Numbered from the stretch's first letter, positions 36,028-46,267 are shown. The stretch: DNA of 64,000 bases from Prochlorococcus marinus str. MIT 9107 (GCF_000759855.1 NZ_JNAI01000003.1:62001-126000); one strand, 5' to 3'. Program-made: numbers and translations. The notes: a model not told the origin generated them from the sequence alone.

Positions 36028-37593
36028 ATGAATGAAATTGTATGGCCAACAATTGACTCGAAACATTTAATTGTTGATTCAAAGCAAATGTTGAGATTAG
36101 AGAAAGAAATGTTTTCTGATGGGATGCCTCAAGAAGCATTAATGGAAAAAGCTGGTATCCAAATTACTAGATGGCTCTTGAAACGGAAATCTCTACTAAA
36201 GCATGGGATAACTGTTTTAATAGGTCCTGGTCATAATGGTGGTGACGGCGCCGTAATAGCTAGAGAGCTTTCCCTAAAGGGTTATTTAGTTAAGGTATGG
36301 TGTCCATTCCCAATAAAAAAGACATTAACAATTAACCACCTTAATTATCTTACATCTATTGGTGTAGCAAAATTAGTAGAGCCTCCCGACGCACATGGGA
36401 AAGAACTCTGGATTGATGCTGTTTTAGGTAATAATCAAACAGGAGAAGTTGATAATAAATTAATTAAATTGTTTAATCAGAAATTTTATAATAAATATGG
36501 CAAAGTAATAAGCATTGATATTCCTACAGGATTATGTCCTGATAAAGGAGAGCCTTTTTTAAATAATGCAGTAAAGGCAGACTACACTTTAGCTATAGGT
36601 CTTAATAAAATCGGGTTAACTCAAGATTCTGCTTTACCTTTTATTGGCGAATTGAACCATATCGATGTTGGAGTACCTATTAGCAAATTGTCCAAGGAGG
36701 ATAAAAAGATTTTCAAGGTTACTTATAAAGATCTAAAAAATATTGATTTACCTTTGTTACCAAAAAATTCCAATAAATATAAAAGAGGAAGAACATTATT
36801 AATTGCAGGAAGTGAAAAATATCCTGGAGCTGCATACTTAGCATTAAGAGGGGCCATATCAAGTGGAGCAGGTTTTATCTCTGCGGTCTTGCCGGAGTTA
36901 GTGGCTAATTCTATTTGGCAAGTTGCCCCAGAAATAGTTTTAAAAGGAACTATGCAATGTGATCAAAATGGAAATGCATCTTTATTCAGTGCTTTAAAGA
37001 ATATTGATCTAAGCTCATATGATTCATTAGCTGTAGGTCCAGGAATAGGCATTGATAATGATGATTGGCAAAAGTCAAAAGACTACCTTTTGGATTTTGA
37101 AGGATTGTTGATTTTGGATGCGGATGCACTTAACAGAATTTCGGAATCTAATTTAGGATCAAAATTCTTTAGAGAGAGAGAGTTTAAAACATGGATTACA
37201 CCTCATAGGAAAGAATTTTTAAGATTATTCCCTGATATTAAATGTGAAACTAATGTTGGATTAGCTCTAAGTGCAGCAAAAGAATTTAATATTAGTGTTT
37301 TATTAAAGGGAGCTAACAGCATAGTTGCTGACAACAAAAAAGCTTGGCAACTTTTTGGGACTGATTCTCAGACAGCTAGAGCTGGATTAGGTGATCTTTT
37401 ATCTGGATTTATAGCTGGTAGTTCTGCGATTGATTTAACCTTTTGTAGAGATATAAGAACTGATTTTTTTGCTAAATACGTACTTTTGCATTCATTTGCT
37501 GCATCAAAGTGTAAAAATGGGTCAAATGCCTTTGCTATTGGTGATGAATTATCAAAATTAATGAGAAATAGGAAAACGAGACAAATATCTTGA
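36028..37593 (+). CDS. nnr: Bifunctional NAD(P)H-hydrate epimerase/dehydratase
   Basis: A 521-residue fusion that repairs hydrated NAD(P)H. The N-terminal YjeF_N epimerase domain has GPGHNGGDGAVIARELS (66-82). The C-terminal carbohydrate-kinase-like dehydratase domain contains ILDADALNRIS, TPHRKEFLRLF, LKGANSIVAD and the catalytic Asp D456 in LGDLLSGFIAG. Both halves look complete. It is divergent from mnmA (46 nt between starts) and is followed by the sigma factor gene after 139 nt. Confidence 0.93.
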   Translation: MNEIVWPTIDSKHLIVDSKQMLRLEKEMFSDGMPQEALMEKAGIQITRWLLKRKSLLKHGITVLIGPGHNGGDGAVIARELSLKGYLVKVWCPFPIKKTLTINHLNYLTSIGVAKLVEPPDAHGKELWIDAVLGNNQTGEVDNKLIKLFNQKFYNKYGKVISIDIPTGLCPDKGEPFLNNAVKADYTLAIGLNKIGLTQDSALPFIGELNHIDVGVPISKLSKEDKKIFKVTYKDLKNIDLPLLPKNSNKYKRGRTLLIAGSEKYPGAAYLALRGAISSGAGFISAVLPELVANSIWQVAPEIVLKGTMQCDQNGNASLFSALKNIDLSSYDSLAVGPGIGIDNDDWQKSKDYLLDFEGLLILDADALNRISESNLGSKFFREREFKTWITPHRKEFLRLFPDIKCETNVGLALSAAKEFNISVLLKGANSIVADNKKAWQLFGTDSQTARAGLGDLLSGFIAGSSAIDLTFCRDIRTDFFAKYVLLHSFAASKCKNGSNAFAIGDELSKLMRNRKTRQIS

Positions 37594-37732
37594 AAGAAAC
37601 AATTTAAGAGAGTTATTTCTAGTTTTAAACACATATATATACAAATATTACCTGAAATCTGAAGCCGGTATTAAATATTTGGGTATTTCTAAAAAAGTGT
37701 AGGAGAGTTTTATTACCTTATCAGGTTAAAAT

Positions 37733-38674
37733 ATGGTCTCTTCAATATCCACTCAAGCAGAACCTCAAAAAAGGAGAAGTAGTGATCCAATTAGTTGGTA
37801 TTTGCAGAACATTGGAAGAGTTCCTTTGTTAACACCTGCTGAAGAGATTGAATTGGGTAATCAAGTACAGAAGATGATGATTCTTACAGAAGATGGCCAA
37901 CTAAATGAAAAAAACAAAGAATTTACAACTCACGAAAAAAGAACAATAAAAATTGGCAGAAGAGCAAAAGAGAGAATGATGAAAGCAAATTTAAGATTAG
38001 TTGTTAGTGTTGCAAAAAAATATCAGGGGAAAGGACTTGAACTTCTCGATTTAGTTCAAGAAGGTTCACTTGGTTTGGAGAGGGCGGTTGAAAAATTTGA
38101 TCCTACAAGAGGATATAAGTTTTCTACTTATGCTTTTTGGTGGATTAGACAAAGTATGACAAGAGCCATTGCTTGTCAATCTCGAACAATCCGTTTGCCA
38201 GTTCATTTAAGCGAAAGATTAGCATCTATTAGAAAAGTTAGCAGGGATCTAGCACACAAACTTGGTGCTATGCCAAGCAGAATTGAAATTGCAGAAGCAA
38301 TGGAAATTGATGTTGAAGAATTAGATTCTGTTTTAAGACAGGCTCTATCAACAAGTAGTTTAGATGCTCCAGTTAAGGGTGATGATGGAAGAAGCTTTTT
38401 AGGGGATTTAATTGCAGATAGTAACAATGAAGAACCTCTAGATCAAGTTGAGCAGAAAATGCATCAAGAACAACTTGGGAAGTGGTTAAGTCATTTAAGC
38501 GAGCAAGAGCAACATGTTCTTAAATTGAGGTTTGGTCTAGATGGGAATGAGAGACACACTCTTGCTGAAATAGGAAGATTATTAGAAGTTTCCAGAGAGA
38601 GAGTAAGACAAGTTGAACTTAAGGCATTAAGAAAATTAAGAAATCTAACCAGAAAATTACCCAGCGGTATTTAA
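37733..38674 (+). CDS. Sigma-70 group 2 RNA polymerase sigma factor
   Basis: A 313-residue sigma factor. Region 1.2 starts at DPISWYLQNIGRVPLLTPAEE. Region 2 contains NLRLVVSVAKKYQGKGLELLDLVQEGSLGLERAVEKFDP and YKFSTYAFWWIRQSMTRAI (core and -10 recognition). Region 4 ends with the helix-turn-helix LAEIGRLLEVSRERVRQVELKALRKL. It lacks the long acidic N-terminal extension of the primary RpoD, so it is a non-essential type group 2 factor as found in cyanobacteria. It ends one base before the stop of convergent pdhA. Its target promoters are unknown. Confidence 0.93.
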   Translation: MVSSISTQAEPQKRRSSDPISWYLQNIGRVPLLTPAEEIELGNQVQKMMILTEDGQLNEKNKEFTTHEKRTIKIGRRAKERMMKANLRLVVSVAKKYQGKGLELLDLVQEGSLGLERAVEKFDPTRGYKFSTYAFWWIRQSMTRAIACQSRTIRLPVHLSERLASIRKVSRDLAHKLGAMPSRIEIAEAMEIDVEELDSVLRQALSTSSLDAPVKGDDGRSFLGDLIADSNNEEPLDQVEQKMHQEQLGKWLSHLSEQEQHVLKLRFGLDGNERHTLAEIGRLLEVSRERVRQVELKALRKLRNLTRKLPSGI

Positions 38675-38675
38675 G

Positions 38676-39713
38676 CTAATCTTCTGCCCAAATATATTTT
38701 GTTAATTCTTGTGAAGGTGGTTCAGGTGCTTCTAAAGCATTTTTAACCGACTCTGATATCTCTATATCAATCTTCTTCTCAATACTTTTTAATTCTTCTT
38801 CCGTTGCGAAATTATCATCAATAATTTCTTTGGCTAATTTCTTAATAGGATCTCTTTTCCCCCAAAACTCCTTCTCTTTCTCAGACCTTAATTCATCAGG
38901 ATCTGCGAGAGAGTGCCCCCTGTATCTGTAAGTCAAACATTCTAAAAGAGTTGGTCCCTGCCCTGCTCTAGCACGTTCAATTGCCCTTTTTGCTGCTCCT
39001 CTCACTGCTAATACATCCATTCCATCAACTTCCTCACCATGCATCCCAAAAGCAGAGGCTTTTCTCCATATTTCAGGATTACTAGTTGCTCTATCGTGAG
39101 CCATACCAATAGCCCATTTATTATTTTCAACAACAAAAATTATGGGTAATTTCCATAATTGGGCCATATTTAAACATTCAAAAAACTGTCCATTATTGCA
39201 AGTCCCATCACCAAAGAATGCAGCAGTTACGGCATCGCTACTTTTATTACCTGCAACTTCTTTTGTATATTTGCTTGAAAAGGCTGCTCCCAAAGCAACT
39301 GGAATTCCTTCCCCAATGAATGCATATCCACCGAGTAAGTGATGCTCTCTTGAAAATAAGTGCATTGACCCCCCTCTACCTTTACTACAGCCTGTAGCTT
39401 TACCAAAAAGTTCACTCATTACTTCGAAAGAGGGAACACCTGCACTTAATGCATGAACATGATCGCGGTAGGTACTACAAAACCAATCATGTTTCTTTCT
39501 CATGGCTCCAATCACTCCAGTACTAATAGCTTCCTGGCCGTTATATAAATGAACGAAACCAAACATTTTCCCCCTGTAGTACATTTCTGCACACTTATCT
39601 TCGAATCTTCGACCAAGTGTCATGTCTTCATAGAGAAATAATCCGGTTTCTCGATCTAATTTGGCTTTTTTTACGTCTTGAAGATTTGAGATTCTCTCTA
39701 CGTGTGTTTCCAA
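38676..39713 (-). CDS. pdhA: Pyruvate dehydrogenase E1 component, alpha subunit
   Basis: A 345-residue thiamine-diphosphate enzyme subunit that decarboxylates pyruvate with PdhB. The TPP/Mg motif runs from GDG (168-170) to ENN (196-198) with [15 protein letters not shown] between. Conserved [10 protein letters not shown] and [13 protein letters not shown], the phosphorylation-loop homologue, are present. In cyanobacteria and plastids this complex supplies acetyl-CoA for fatty acids. lpd (E3) is at 28672-30126. The gene lies on minus with its 3' end touching the sigma factor gene. Confidence 0.96.
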   Translation of the reverse strand: METHVERISNLQDVKKAKLDRETGLFLYEDMTLGRRFEDKCAEMYYRGKMFGFVHLYNGQEAISTGVIGAMRKKHDWFCSTYRDHVHALSAGVPSFEVMSELFGKATGCSKGRGGSMHLFSREHHLLGGYAFIGEGIPVALGAAFSSKYTKEVAGNKSSDAVTAAFFGDGTCNNGQFFECLNMAQLWKLPIIFVVENNKWAIGMAHDRATSNPEIWRKASAFGMHGEEVDGMDVLAVRGAAKRAIERARAGQGPTLLECLTYRYRGHSLADPDELRSEKEKEFWGKRDPIKKLAKEIIDDNFATEEELKSIEKKIDIEISESVKNALEAPEPPSQELTKYIWAED

Positions 39714-39861
39714 GAAAATACCTTAATGAAGTTTTGATTTGTTAACATTCTAGGGCGTGATGGTCAATTTTCATGATTTTTTTTAATAACTCTGTAAGAC
39801 CTTATGAAAAAAATTTTTAACTTGATAAAATTTGTCTAAGATTTTTCAATAGGATATTTGT

Positions 39862-41970
39862 TTGGAACTTCCATTAGACCATTTTCGTTTAATCGGCGTA
39901 AGCCCCTCTGCAACATCTGAGGAAATATTAAGGGCTTTTCAATTGCGGTTAGATAAAACGCCTGATGAAGGATTTACTTATGAAGTTTTAACCCAAAGAT
40001 CAGAGTTGCTACGCCTTACGGCTGATTTACTTACAGATCCAGAAAGCAGGAGAAAATACGAAAATTTGTTACTAAATGGCGCATCTGGATTGGAATTTCC
40101 CTCAAATAGAGAAGTGGCCGGGTTAATACTTCTTTGGGAATCAGGTTCTCCTAAAGAAGCTTTTAAAATGACAAGAAAAGCTTTGCAGCCTCCACAAACT
40201 CCAGCTTTAGGAAGTAGTAGAGAAGCCGATCTGACTTTATTGGCTGCTTTAACAGCTAGAGATTCTGCAATTCAAGAACAACAATTTAGATCTTATATAA
40301 ACGCTGCAGACTTTTTAAATGAGGGGATACAACTTCTCCAAAGAATGGGGAAGCTTGGTGAAATTAGGAAAGATCTTGAAGAGGACTTGGCTTCTCTGCT
40401 GCCATATAGGATCCTAGATTTAATTAGTAGGGACTTAAATGATCCGGAGTCTCATGCAAAAGGTTTAAGACTTTTGGAAAATTTGATAATTAAAAGGGGT
40501 GGTTTGGAAGGTAATAATAAATCTGAATATGGAGATTATCTAAATCAGCAAGAATTTGAAGCTTTTTTTCAACAAATCAAGCCATATTTGACAGTACAAG
40601 AACAGATAGATTTGTTTCTTGAACTACAAAAAAGAGGGTCATTAGAAGCAGGATTTCTAGCTTTTATATCTCTGACAGCAATCGGTTTCTCGAGAAGAAA
40701 GCCAGAGAAATTATTTGAAGCTAGAAGAATTTTAAAGAAACTTAATTTATCAGGTCTTGATTCAATGCCTCTTCTTGGTTGTTTAGATTTGCTTTTAGCA
40801 GATATTGATCAGGCCTCTGCAAGGTTCTCAAGCAGTTCTGATGAAAAATTAAGAGATTGGCTCAATAGCTATCCAGGAAATAAGTTAGAAGCGATATGTA
40901 TTTTCTGTAAAAATTGGTTAGAGAATGATGTTTTAGTTGGTTATAGAGATATTGAATCAAAAGTGGTGGATTTAAATTCTTGGTTTGAAGATAGGGAAAT
41001 TCAAGAATTTATTGAGAAATTAGAAATGAAATCGAATAAAATTTCAAATAAATTAAACCTGAACAACCCACAAACTAAAAAAGACTTTTCTAAAAGAATT
41101 AATAAAGATTTTGATAGGAAAAATTACAATATTGAGGAAAGGGGATTACCCTGGCCAGGTGGAATTAAAGAGCAAGAAGAGAATATAGATACCCAAGAAA
41201 ATCAATTTGAGGAAAACGTTTTAAAAAATAAGCCAATAGAGTTTTATGGATATCTAGTAGAGAAGATTGCTGAATTAAAGTTTAGTTTTGGAGAATTTTT
41301 GGAGAATAAAGCAATATTTTATAGGCCGCAATATTTAACTTATTTTTATGCTTTTGTGATTTTATTTTCTTTGGGGATAGGGTTTGGACTATTTAAAAAT
41401 AATTCTAAAAAAGAGTTTACAGAGAATAATGCAATTATTGAGAAGCCTTTATTTATTTCAAATGATAATCTTGATGTAACTAAAAAGAATATTTCTAAAG
41501 ATACTGAAAAAGAATTAAATAACGTAACTAAGGAAATCTTTGAAAAGAAAAGTGAGAATATTTCTTTTGAAGCTAAAGAACTTATTATTGCTTCTCCGTC
41601 AATTGAAGAAATAAAGTATTTGATAGAAACTTGGCTTGTAAATAAAAGTAATTACTTGGCTGGCAAAGATGAACTTAATATCTCTAAGATTGCAAAGACT
41701 GGGCTAATAAAAAGGACTATTAAAGAGAGACAAATCGATATTGAAAAAGGTAGATTTAAAGAAATTGATTCTCAAATTCAAGAAATAGTATTAAAATCTC
41801 AAAATTCTTCTAGGATAGTTGCGATGGTAGAAATGAATTATTTAGAGAGAATATTAAAAAATTCTGGAGAGTTGATTAACGAAACCTCTCTAACTCCTCT
41901 AAAAGTTAAGTATATTTTGGGTTTCTCGAAAAATTCGTGGAAATTAGCTGATTTTGTGAGTGGCCTCTAG
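39862..41970 (+). CDS. ftn2: Cell division protein Ftn2/ZipN (ARC6 homologue)
   Basis: A 702-residue bitopic protein of cyanobacteria and plastids that anchors FtsZ to the membrane. A J-like domain at 1-70 starts LDHFRLIGVSPSATSEEILR and ends DPESRRKYENLL. A helical repeat region runs to about 400, then a variable linker. One membrane helix sits near 494-511 (YFYAFVILFSLGIGFGLF). The C-terminal IMS/DUF4101-type domain (about 585-700) ends ILGFSKNSWKLADFV. The start is TTG at 39862, with AGGA about 8 nt upstream. Ftn2 interacts with FtsZ, whose gene is at 15425-16540. Confidence 0.9.
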   Translation: MELPLDHFRLIGVSPSATSEEILRAFQLRLDKTPDEGFTYEVLTQRSELLRLTADLLTDPESRRKYENLLLNGASGLEFPSNREVAGLILLWESGSPKEAFKMTRKALQPPQTPALGSSREADLTLLAALTARDSAIQEQQFRSYINAADFLNEGIQLLQRMGKLGEIRKDLEEDLASLLPYRILDLISRDLNDPESHAKGLRLLENLIIKRGGLEGNNKSEYGDYLNQQEFEAFFQQIKPYLTVQEQIDLFLELQKRGSLEAGFLAFISLTAIGFSRRKPEKLFEARRILKKLNLSGLDSMPLLGCLDLLLADIDQASARFSSSSDEKLRDWLNSYPGNKLEAICIFCKNWLENDVLVGYRDIESKVVDLNSWFEDREIQEFIEKLEMKSNKISNKLNLNNPQTKKDFSKRINKDFDRKNYNIEERGLPWPGGIKEQEENIDTQENQFEENVLKNKPIEFYGYLVEKIAELKFSFGEFLENKAIFYRPQYLTYFYAFVILFSLGIGFGLFKNNSKKEFTENNAIIEKPLFISNDNLDVTKKNISKDTEKELNNVTKEIFEKKSENISFEAKELIIASPSIEEIKYLIETWLVNKSNYLAGKDELNISKIAKTGLIKRTIKERQIDIEKGRFKEIDSQIQEIVLKSQNSSRIVAMVEMNYLERILKNSGELINETSLTPLKVKYILGFSKNSWKLADFVSGL

Positions 41971-42021
41971 GTATTAATTTAGGGATAATCTATAATAATT
42001 AAAATTACTTTGAAATAAAAT

Positions 42022-43482
42022 ATGTTTGATGAACTCTCTTCACGCTTTGAAGACGCAGTAAAGGGTTTAAGAGGCGAAGCGAAAATTAGTGAAAATAATA
42101 TCAACGATGCCTTGAAAGAGGTTAAAAGAGCACTACTCGATGCCGATGTTAGTTTGTCTGTAGTGAAAGATTTTATTTCAGACGTTAAAGATAAAGCTGT
42201 CGGAGAAGAAGTAGTAAGAGGTGTAAACCCAGGTCAAAAATTTATTGAGATTGTAAATAAAGAATTGATTAACATTATGGGGAATGAGAATTCTCCATTA
42301 AACGAAAATGAAAATAGCCCTACTGTTATTTTAATGGCTGGACTCCAGGGGGCTGGTAAAACAACAGCAACTGGAAAATTAGGACTTTATTTAAAGGAAA
42401 AAGAAAAAAAAGTTCTTTTGGTGGCTGCAGATATTTATCGACCAGCAGCTGTAGAACAGCTTAAAACATTAGGAAGTCAATACGACTTAGAAGTTTTTTC
42501 GGCCAAAGAAAAAAATAGTAAACCAGAAGAGATAACAAGGGACGCATTGCAGTATGCGAGTAAAAATAATTTCAACTCGATCATTATTGACACTGCAGGA
42601 AGATTGCAAATTGATGATTCAATGATGAGTGAAATGGTTCGGATAAAAGAAGTTTCTAATCCTGATGAAGTTTTGCTTGTTGTTGATTCTATGATTGGTC
42701 AAGAAGCTGCTGATTTGACAAAGTCATTTCATGAAAAAGTAGGGATTTCAGGTGCGATACTTACTAAGTTGGATGGAGACTCAAGAGGAGGAGCTGCTTT
42801 ATCAATAAGAAAAATAAGTGGTAAACCAATCAAATTTATTGGTGTAGGCGAAAAAATTGAAGCACTACAACCATTCCATCCAGAAAGAATGGCTAGCCGA
42901 ATCTTAGGAATGGGGGACGTATTGACTCTTGTTGAAAAAGCCCAAAAAGAAGTTGAGCTTGCTGATGCAGAGGCGATGCAAAAGAAGCTTCAAGAAGCAA
43001 CTTTTGATTTTAATGATTTTGTTAAACAAATGCGATTAATTAAAAGGATGGGATCACTTGGTGGATTGATAAAATTAATACCTGGCATGAACAAAATAGA
43101 TGACGGGATGATAAAAAATGGTGAAGATCAACTCAAAAGAATAGAATCGATGATCTCTTCAATGACTCTTGAGGAGAAACAAAAACCAGAGGTCCTTGCT
43201 GCTCAGCCTTCAAGAAGACAAAGAATTGCGCAGGGTAGCGGCTATGAAGCAAAAGATGTAGATAAAGTATTAGCTGATTTTCAAAGAATGAGAGGCTTCA
43301 TGAAACAAATGTCGAATGGCGGAATGCCAGGAATGGGTGGAATGCCAGGAATTGGTGGAATGCCAGGAATTGGTGGAATGCCAGGAATGGGCGGAATGCC
43401 AGGAATGGGGGGGATGAATAGTAATAAATCAATGAAAAAACAAAAAAATAATAAAAAGAAAAAAGGGTTTGCTGATTTGTAG
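42022..43482 (+). CDS. ffh: Signal recognition particle protein Ffh (SRP54)
   Basis: A 486-residue SRP GTPase that brings nascent membrane and secreted proteins to FtsY and the translocon. The N-domain covers 1-90. The G-domain has GLQGAGKTTATGKL near 107-120, then DTAGRLQIDD and TKLDGDSRGGAALS. The methionine-rich M-domain, which binds SRP RNA and signal peptides, lies at about 310-430. The tail (434-465) is built from repeated GMPGMG/GMPGIG units encoded by five 18-bp repeats, then a lysine-rich end. Its RNA partner ffs is at 15315-15410. rpsP follows after 54 nt. Confidence 0.97.
   Translation: MFDELSSRFEDAVKGLRGEAKISENNINDALKEVKRALLDADVSLSVVKDFISDVKDKAVGEEVVRGVNPGQKFIEIVNKELINIMGNENSPLNENENSPTVILMAGLQGAGKTTATGKLGLYLKEKEKKVLLVAADIYRPAAVEQLKTLGSQYDLEVFSAKEKNSKPEEITRDALQYASKNNFNSIIIDTAGRLQIDDSMMSEMVRIKEVSNPDEVLLVVDSMIGQEAADLTKSFHEKVGISGAILTKLDGDSRGGAALSIRKISGKPIKFIGVGEKIEALQPFHPERMASRILGMGDVLTLVEKAQKEVELADAEAMQKKLQEATFDFNDFVKQMRLIKRMGSLGGLIKLIPGMNKIDDGMIKNGEDQLKRIESMISSMTLEEKQKPEVLAAQPSRRQRIAQGSGYEAKDVDKVLADFQRMRGFMKQMSNGGMPGMGGMPGIGGMPGIGGMPGMGGMPGMGGMNSNKSMKKQKNNKKKKGFADL
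43321..43410 (+). repeat. Five 18-bp tandem repeats inside ffh
   Basis: Five consecutive 18-bp units, each GGAATGCCAGGAATKGGN, encode Gly-Met-Pro-Gly-Met/Ile-Gly. Differences between units are only at the Met/Ile position and in the last base. Because the unit is a multiple of three, copy number can change without frameshift. The repeats extend the methionine-rich tail of Ffh. Confidence 0.95.
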
Positions 43483-43536
43483 GTTCTAAATTTTTACCTT
43501 TAAATGATATTATTATTAAAAATGCATTAATTTAAG

Positions 43537-43881
43537 ATGATTAAATTGCGCCTTAAGCGCTTTGGAAAGAAAAAAGAAGCAAGTTTCAGAATTGTTGCAT
43601 GCAATAGTACTTCCAGAAGAGATGGCAGACCTCTTCAAGAACTAGGTTTTTATAACCCAAGAACTAAAGAAACTAGGCTTGATACAGAAGCTTTAAGAGC
43701 AAGACTTACTCAAGGTGCTCAGCCAACTGATGTTGTAAGAACTTTATTAGAGAAAGGTGGTTTATTAGAAAAAATAGAGAGACCATCTATTGCTATTGGT
43801 AAGACAAAGTTAGAAAAAGAAAAATTATCTAAAGCTAAAATTAAAGACGATCAAAGCGATAGTAATGAAGCAGAAAGCTAA
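43537..43881 (+). CDS. rpsP: 30S ribosomal protein S16
   Basis: A 114-residue ribosomal protein. The core [20 protein letters not shown] and [18 protein letters not shown], with YNPRTKE, is standard S16 (about 80 residues). A lysine- and aspartate-rich C-terminal tail of about 30 residues follows. It lies between ffh and phoH in the same direction, with short gaps of 54 and 36 nt. Confidence 0.97.
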   Translation: MIKLRLKRFGKKKEASFRIVACNSTSRRDGRPLQELGFYNPRTKETRLDTEALRARLTQGAQPTDVVRTLLEKGGLLEKIERPSIAIGKTKLEKEKLSKAKIKDDQSDSNEAES

Positions 43882-43917
43882 TGTTTTGATAATTTTTTAT
43901 TCTAATACAATAACTAA

Positions 43918-44874
43918 ATGACAGAAGTTTCCAACACTGGTCACTTCACAATTGATTTGCCAAGCTCTGATGCTGCCACAGCACTATCAGGACCTGGGAA
44001 TTCTTTCTTAAAAAAGTTCGAGTCTCTGACGGGAGTTTCCTTAACTATAAGAGGTTTACAACTTGAGATGAATGGAGTCATGTCTAAGATTGAGAGAGCG
44101 TCGGCATTAGTAGAACTGACAAGACCAATTTGGGAACAAGGGTTAGAAGTTCCAGAGGTAGATCTTAAAGCTGCTCTAAGTTCTTTGAATATGGGCGAGT
44201 CATCTTCACATGCTGAACTTGGCAAAAAAGTTCTTGCACGTTCCAAAGAAGGAAGATATTTAAGACCAAGAACTATAAGACAAAAAGAATATGTTGATTC
44301 AATTGAAAACTTTGATCTTACGTTTGCAATAGGTCCAGCAGGCACTGGTAAAACATTTTTGGCTACTGTTTACGCAGCAAGATTATTGAACGAGAAAAAA
44401 ATAGAAAAAATTGTTTTAACAAGACCAGCTGTAGAAGCAGGTGAAAGTTTGGGATTCCTTCCTGGAGATTTACAACAAAAAGTAGATCCATATTTAAGAC
44501 CTCTATTTGATTCTTTACATAGTATTTTCGGATATGACAAAACAAATTCGTTAATCGAGAAAGGAATTATTGAAGTTGCTCCTTTAGCCTTTATGAGAGG
44601 TAGAACCTTGGATAACTCTTTTGTTATTTTGGATGAAGCACAAAATACAACTTGCTCTCAAATGAGAATGTTTTTAACCAGATTAGGTGAGAGATCTAAA
44701 ATGGTTGTAAACGGAGATATTACTCAAATTGATTTAAAAAAAGACCAGGAAAGTGGCCTCATCGAAGCAACAAGAATTTTCTCCGAAACTGAGGGTATAA
44801 AATTTTGTTATTTAACTGTTGAAGATGTAGTTCGTCATCCTTTAGTTCAGAAAATTATTGAGGCTTATAGATAA
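43918..44874 (+). CDS. phoH: PhoH-family ATPase
   Basis: A 318-residue P-loop ATPase. The Walker A is GPAGTGKTFLA (about 139-149); RPAVEAGESLGFLPGD, the Walker B-like VILDEAQNTT and MVVNGDITQIDL complete the PhoH core. An N-terminal domain of about 120 residues, with KH-like features (VSLTIRGLQLEMNGVMSKIE), is typical of the PhoH1 type. Roles in RNA metabolism are suggested for the family; the name comes from phosphate-regulated E. coli phoH and does not prove such control here. Confidence 0.93.
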   Translation: MTEVSNTGHFTIDLPSSDAATALSGPGNSFLKKFESLTGVSLTIRGLQLEMNGVMSKIERASALVELTRPIWEQGLEVPEVDLKAALSSLNMGESSSHAELGKKVLARSKEGRYLRPRTIRQKEYVDSIENFDLTFAIGPAGTGKTFLATVYAARLLNEKKIEKIVLTRPAVEAGESLGFLPGDLQQKVDPYLRPLFDSLHSIFGYDKTNSLIEKGIIEVAPLAFMRGRTLDNSFVILDEAQNTTCSQMRMFLTRLGERSKMVVNGDITQIDLKKDQESGLIEATRIFSETEGIKFCYLTVEDVVRHPLVQKIIEAYR

Positions 44875-44948
44875 CTTTATAGCTCTGGTGATCCGTACCC
44901 TGAAATTTCAAAAATCAAGTAGAATAGGTTTATATCTATTTAAAAAAA

Positions 44949-45686
44949 ATGCCAGCAAGTAGTAATTTTAATCAAGCTATTCGTGAAGCACAAACTAGCT
45001 CAATTGTTGGACCTAATGTTGTTCAAAAAGCTCTACCTTACGTCGGAGGAGGCATGGTGCTTACTTCTTTAGGTGTCTTAGCGGGTGTCTCACTAATAGC
45101 AACAAATCCTGGACTTTTCCAGCCTCTTTCAATAGTGGCTTTAATTGCAGAACTAATTTTGTTTTTTATAGCAACAAGCGCTGCAAACAATGCAAATAAT
45201 GCAAAGGCCTTGCCTTTGCTAACTGGATTTAGTTTGCTAACTGGATTTACTTTAAGCGGAATAGTTGCTTTAGCGATAGGAACAATTGGTATTGGTTCGG
45301 TAGGAACAGCAGCATTAGCAACAGGTATAACTTTCGTTATTGCATCTTACACTGGTCAAAGAATGAGCGATAGTGTTGGCCAAGCACTAAGTGGTGTAGT
45401 TGGACTTGGTTTGATAGGACTTCTCATAGCAATGTTTGTTCAATTGATTGGAGGGTTCTTTGCTCCAGGAGTTTTTGGAGGTTCTGGCTTTGAATTGATG
45501 ATTGCAGGATTTGGAACTGTCTTATTTGTTGCGATGTCTTTTGTAGATTTTTATACAATGCCAAGAAGATATAATGATGATCAATACCTAGCAGGGGCTT
45601 TAGGTATGTATCTAACTTATATAAATCTTTTCGTTTTTATTTTAAGATTAATGATTGCCCTACAAGGTGGCAACAGGAGAAATTAG
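44949..45686 (+). CDS. Bax inhibitor-1/YccA-like integral membrane protein
   Basis: A 245-residue protein with about seven hydrophobic helices and the BI-1 family signature in the last part (FGTVLFVAMSFVDFYTMP, then YLAGALGMYLTYINLFVFIL). In E. coli, the related YccA is a substrate and modulator of FtsH; ftsH is present in this window (58971), although far away. The gene is followed by an intrinsic terminator. Function in cyanobacteria is not established to my knowledge. Confidence 0.85.
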   Translation: MPASSNFNQAIREAQTSSIVGPNVVQKALPYVGGGMVLTSLGVLAGVSLIATNPGLFQPLSIVALIAELILFFIATSAANNANNAKALPLLTGFSLLTGFTLSGIVALAIGTIGIGSVGTAALATGITFVIASYTGQRMSDSVGQALSGVVGLGLIGLLIAMFVQLIGGFFAPGVFGGSGFELMIAGFGTVLFVAMSFVDFYTMPRRYNDDQYLAGALGMYLTYINLFVFILRLMIALQGGNRRN

Positions 45687-45714
45687 TTTTTACTAAGAAT
45701 TTTAATCACCAAAG

Positions 45715-45742
45715 AGCGTTGATTAAATTCAACGCTTTTTTA
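45715..45742 (+). terminator. Rho-independent terminator after BI-1 gene
   Basis: Perfect 8-bp stem AGCGTTGA / TCAACGCT with 6-nt loop TTAAAT, followed by a T-run. It starts 29 nt after the stop of the BI-1 gene. The T-run runs into the stop codon of the convergent gene at 45740. Confidence 0.9.
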
Positions 45743-46267
45743 TTTGGAGATATCAAGAATTTGTTTTTTTATAAATTCCTTTTGCTCTGAATCATATTTT
45801 GTTGAATTTTTAAAACTATTTCCCATATTATCTAAGTCTCTAAGCACTTGATTAACAGACTTTGTAACTAACTTAGTTTGAAGCAGTTTCAAGATAGCTT
45901 TACATCTATCTGAAATATTTTCTGATTTTATCCCATATTCATGATTATTATTTCTTCGATGAATAATAATTTGAGCGGAACTCATTATTAAATTCTTTAC
46001 TACTATTTCTGCTACAGCATCCCCACCTTCATTCAGTTTGTAAATTAGTGAAAAAGGAAGTTTATCTAACAAAAAACAATCTTTATCAGACAAAGTGTAT
46101 GCAAAAAATCCTCTGAGCCCATTTCTTGATTTAATTAACTCTGCAATTCTATCGGCTAAAACCTCTTCGCTTAGTAAATCTTCAGCCCACTCTTTACACC
46201 ATTGTGCGGATATGTTTATTGCTTGCGTAAACGAAGCTTCTTTTAAATTTATGGTTTTTTTTTTCAT
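45740..46267 (-). CDS. Hypothetical soluble protein, unknown function
   Basis: A 175-residue protein. It looks soluble and mostly helical, with no signal peptide or membrane helix. Noticeable stretches are QWCKEWAEDLLSEEVLADRI (about 22-41), GLRGFFAYTLSD (about 50-61) and a VVKNLIMSSAQIIIHRR segment. I believe such proteins are widespread in marine picocyanobacteria, but I cannot name a family. It is divergent from era (38 nt between starts) and convergent with the BI-1 gene. No function is proposed. Confidence 0.7.
   Translation of the reverse strand: MKKKTINLKEASFTQAINISAQWCKEWAEDLLSEEVLADRIAELIKSRNGLRGFFAYTLSDKDCFLLDKLPFSLIYKLNEGGDAVAEIVVKNLIMSSAQIIIHRRNNNHEYGIKSENISDRCKAILKLLQTKLVTKSVNQVLRDLDNMGNSFKNSTKYDSEQKEFIKKQILDISK

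Noticed and set aside
43321-43410. Repeat array as CRISPR
   Set aside because: The units are adjacent, without spacers, and are in frame within ffh.
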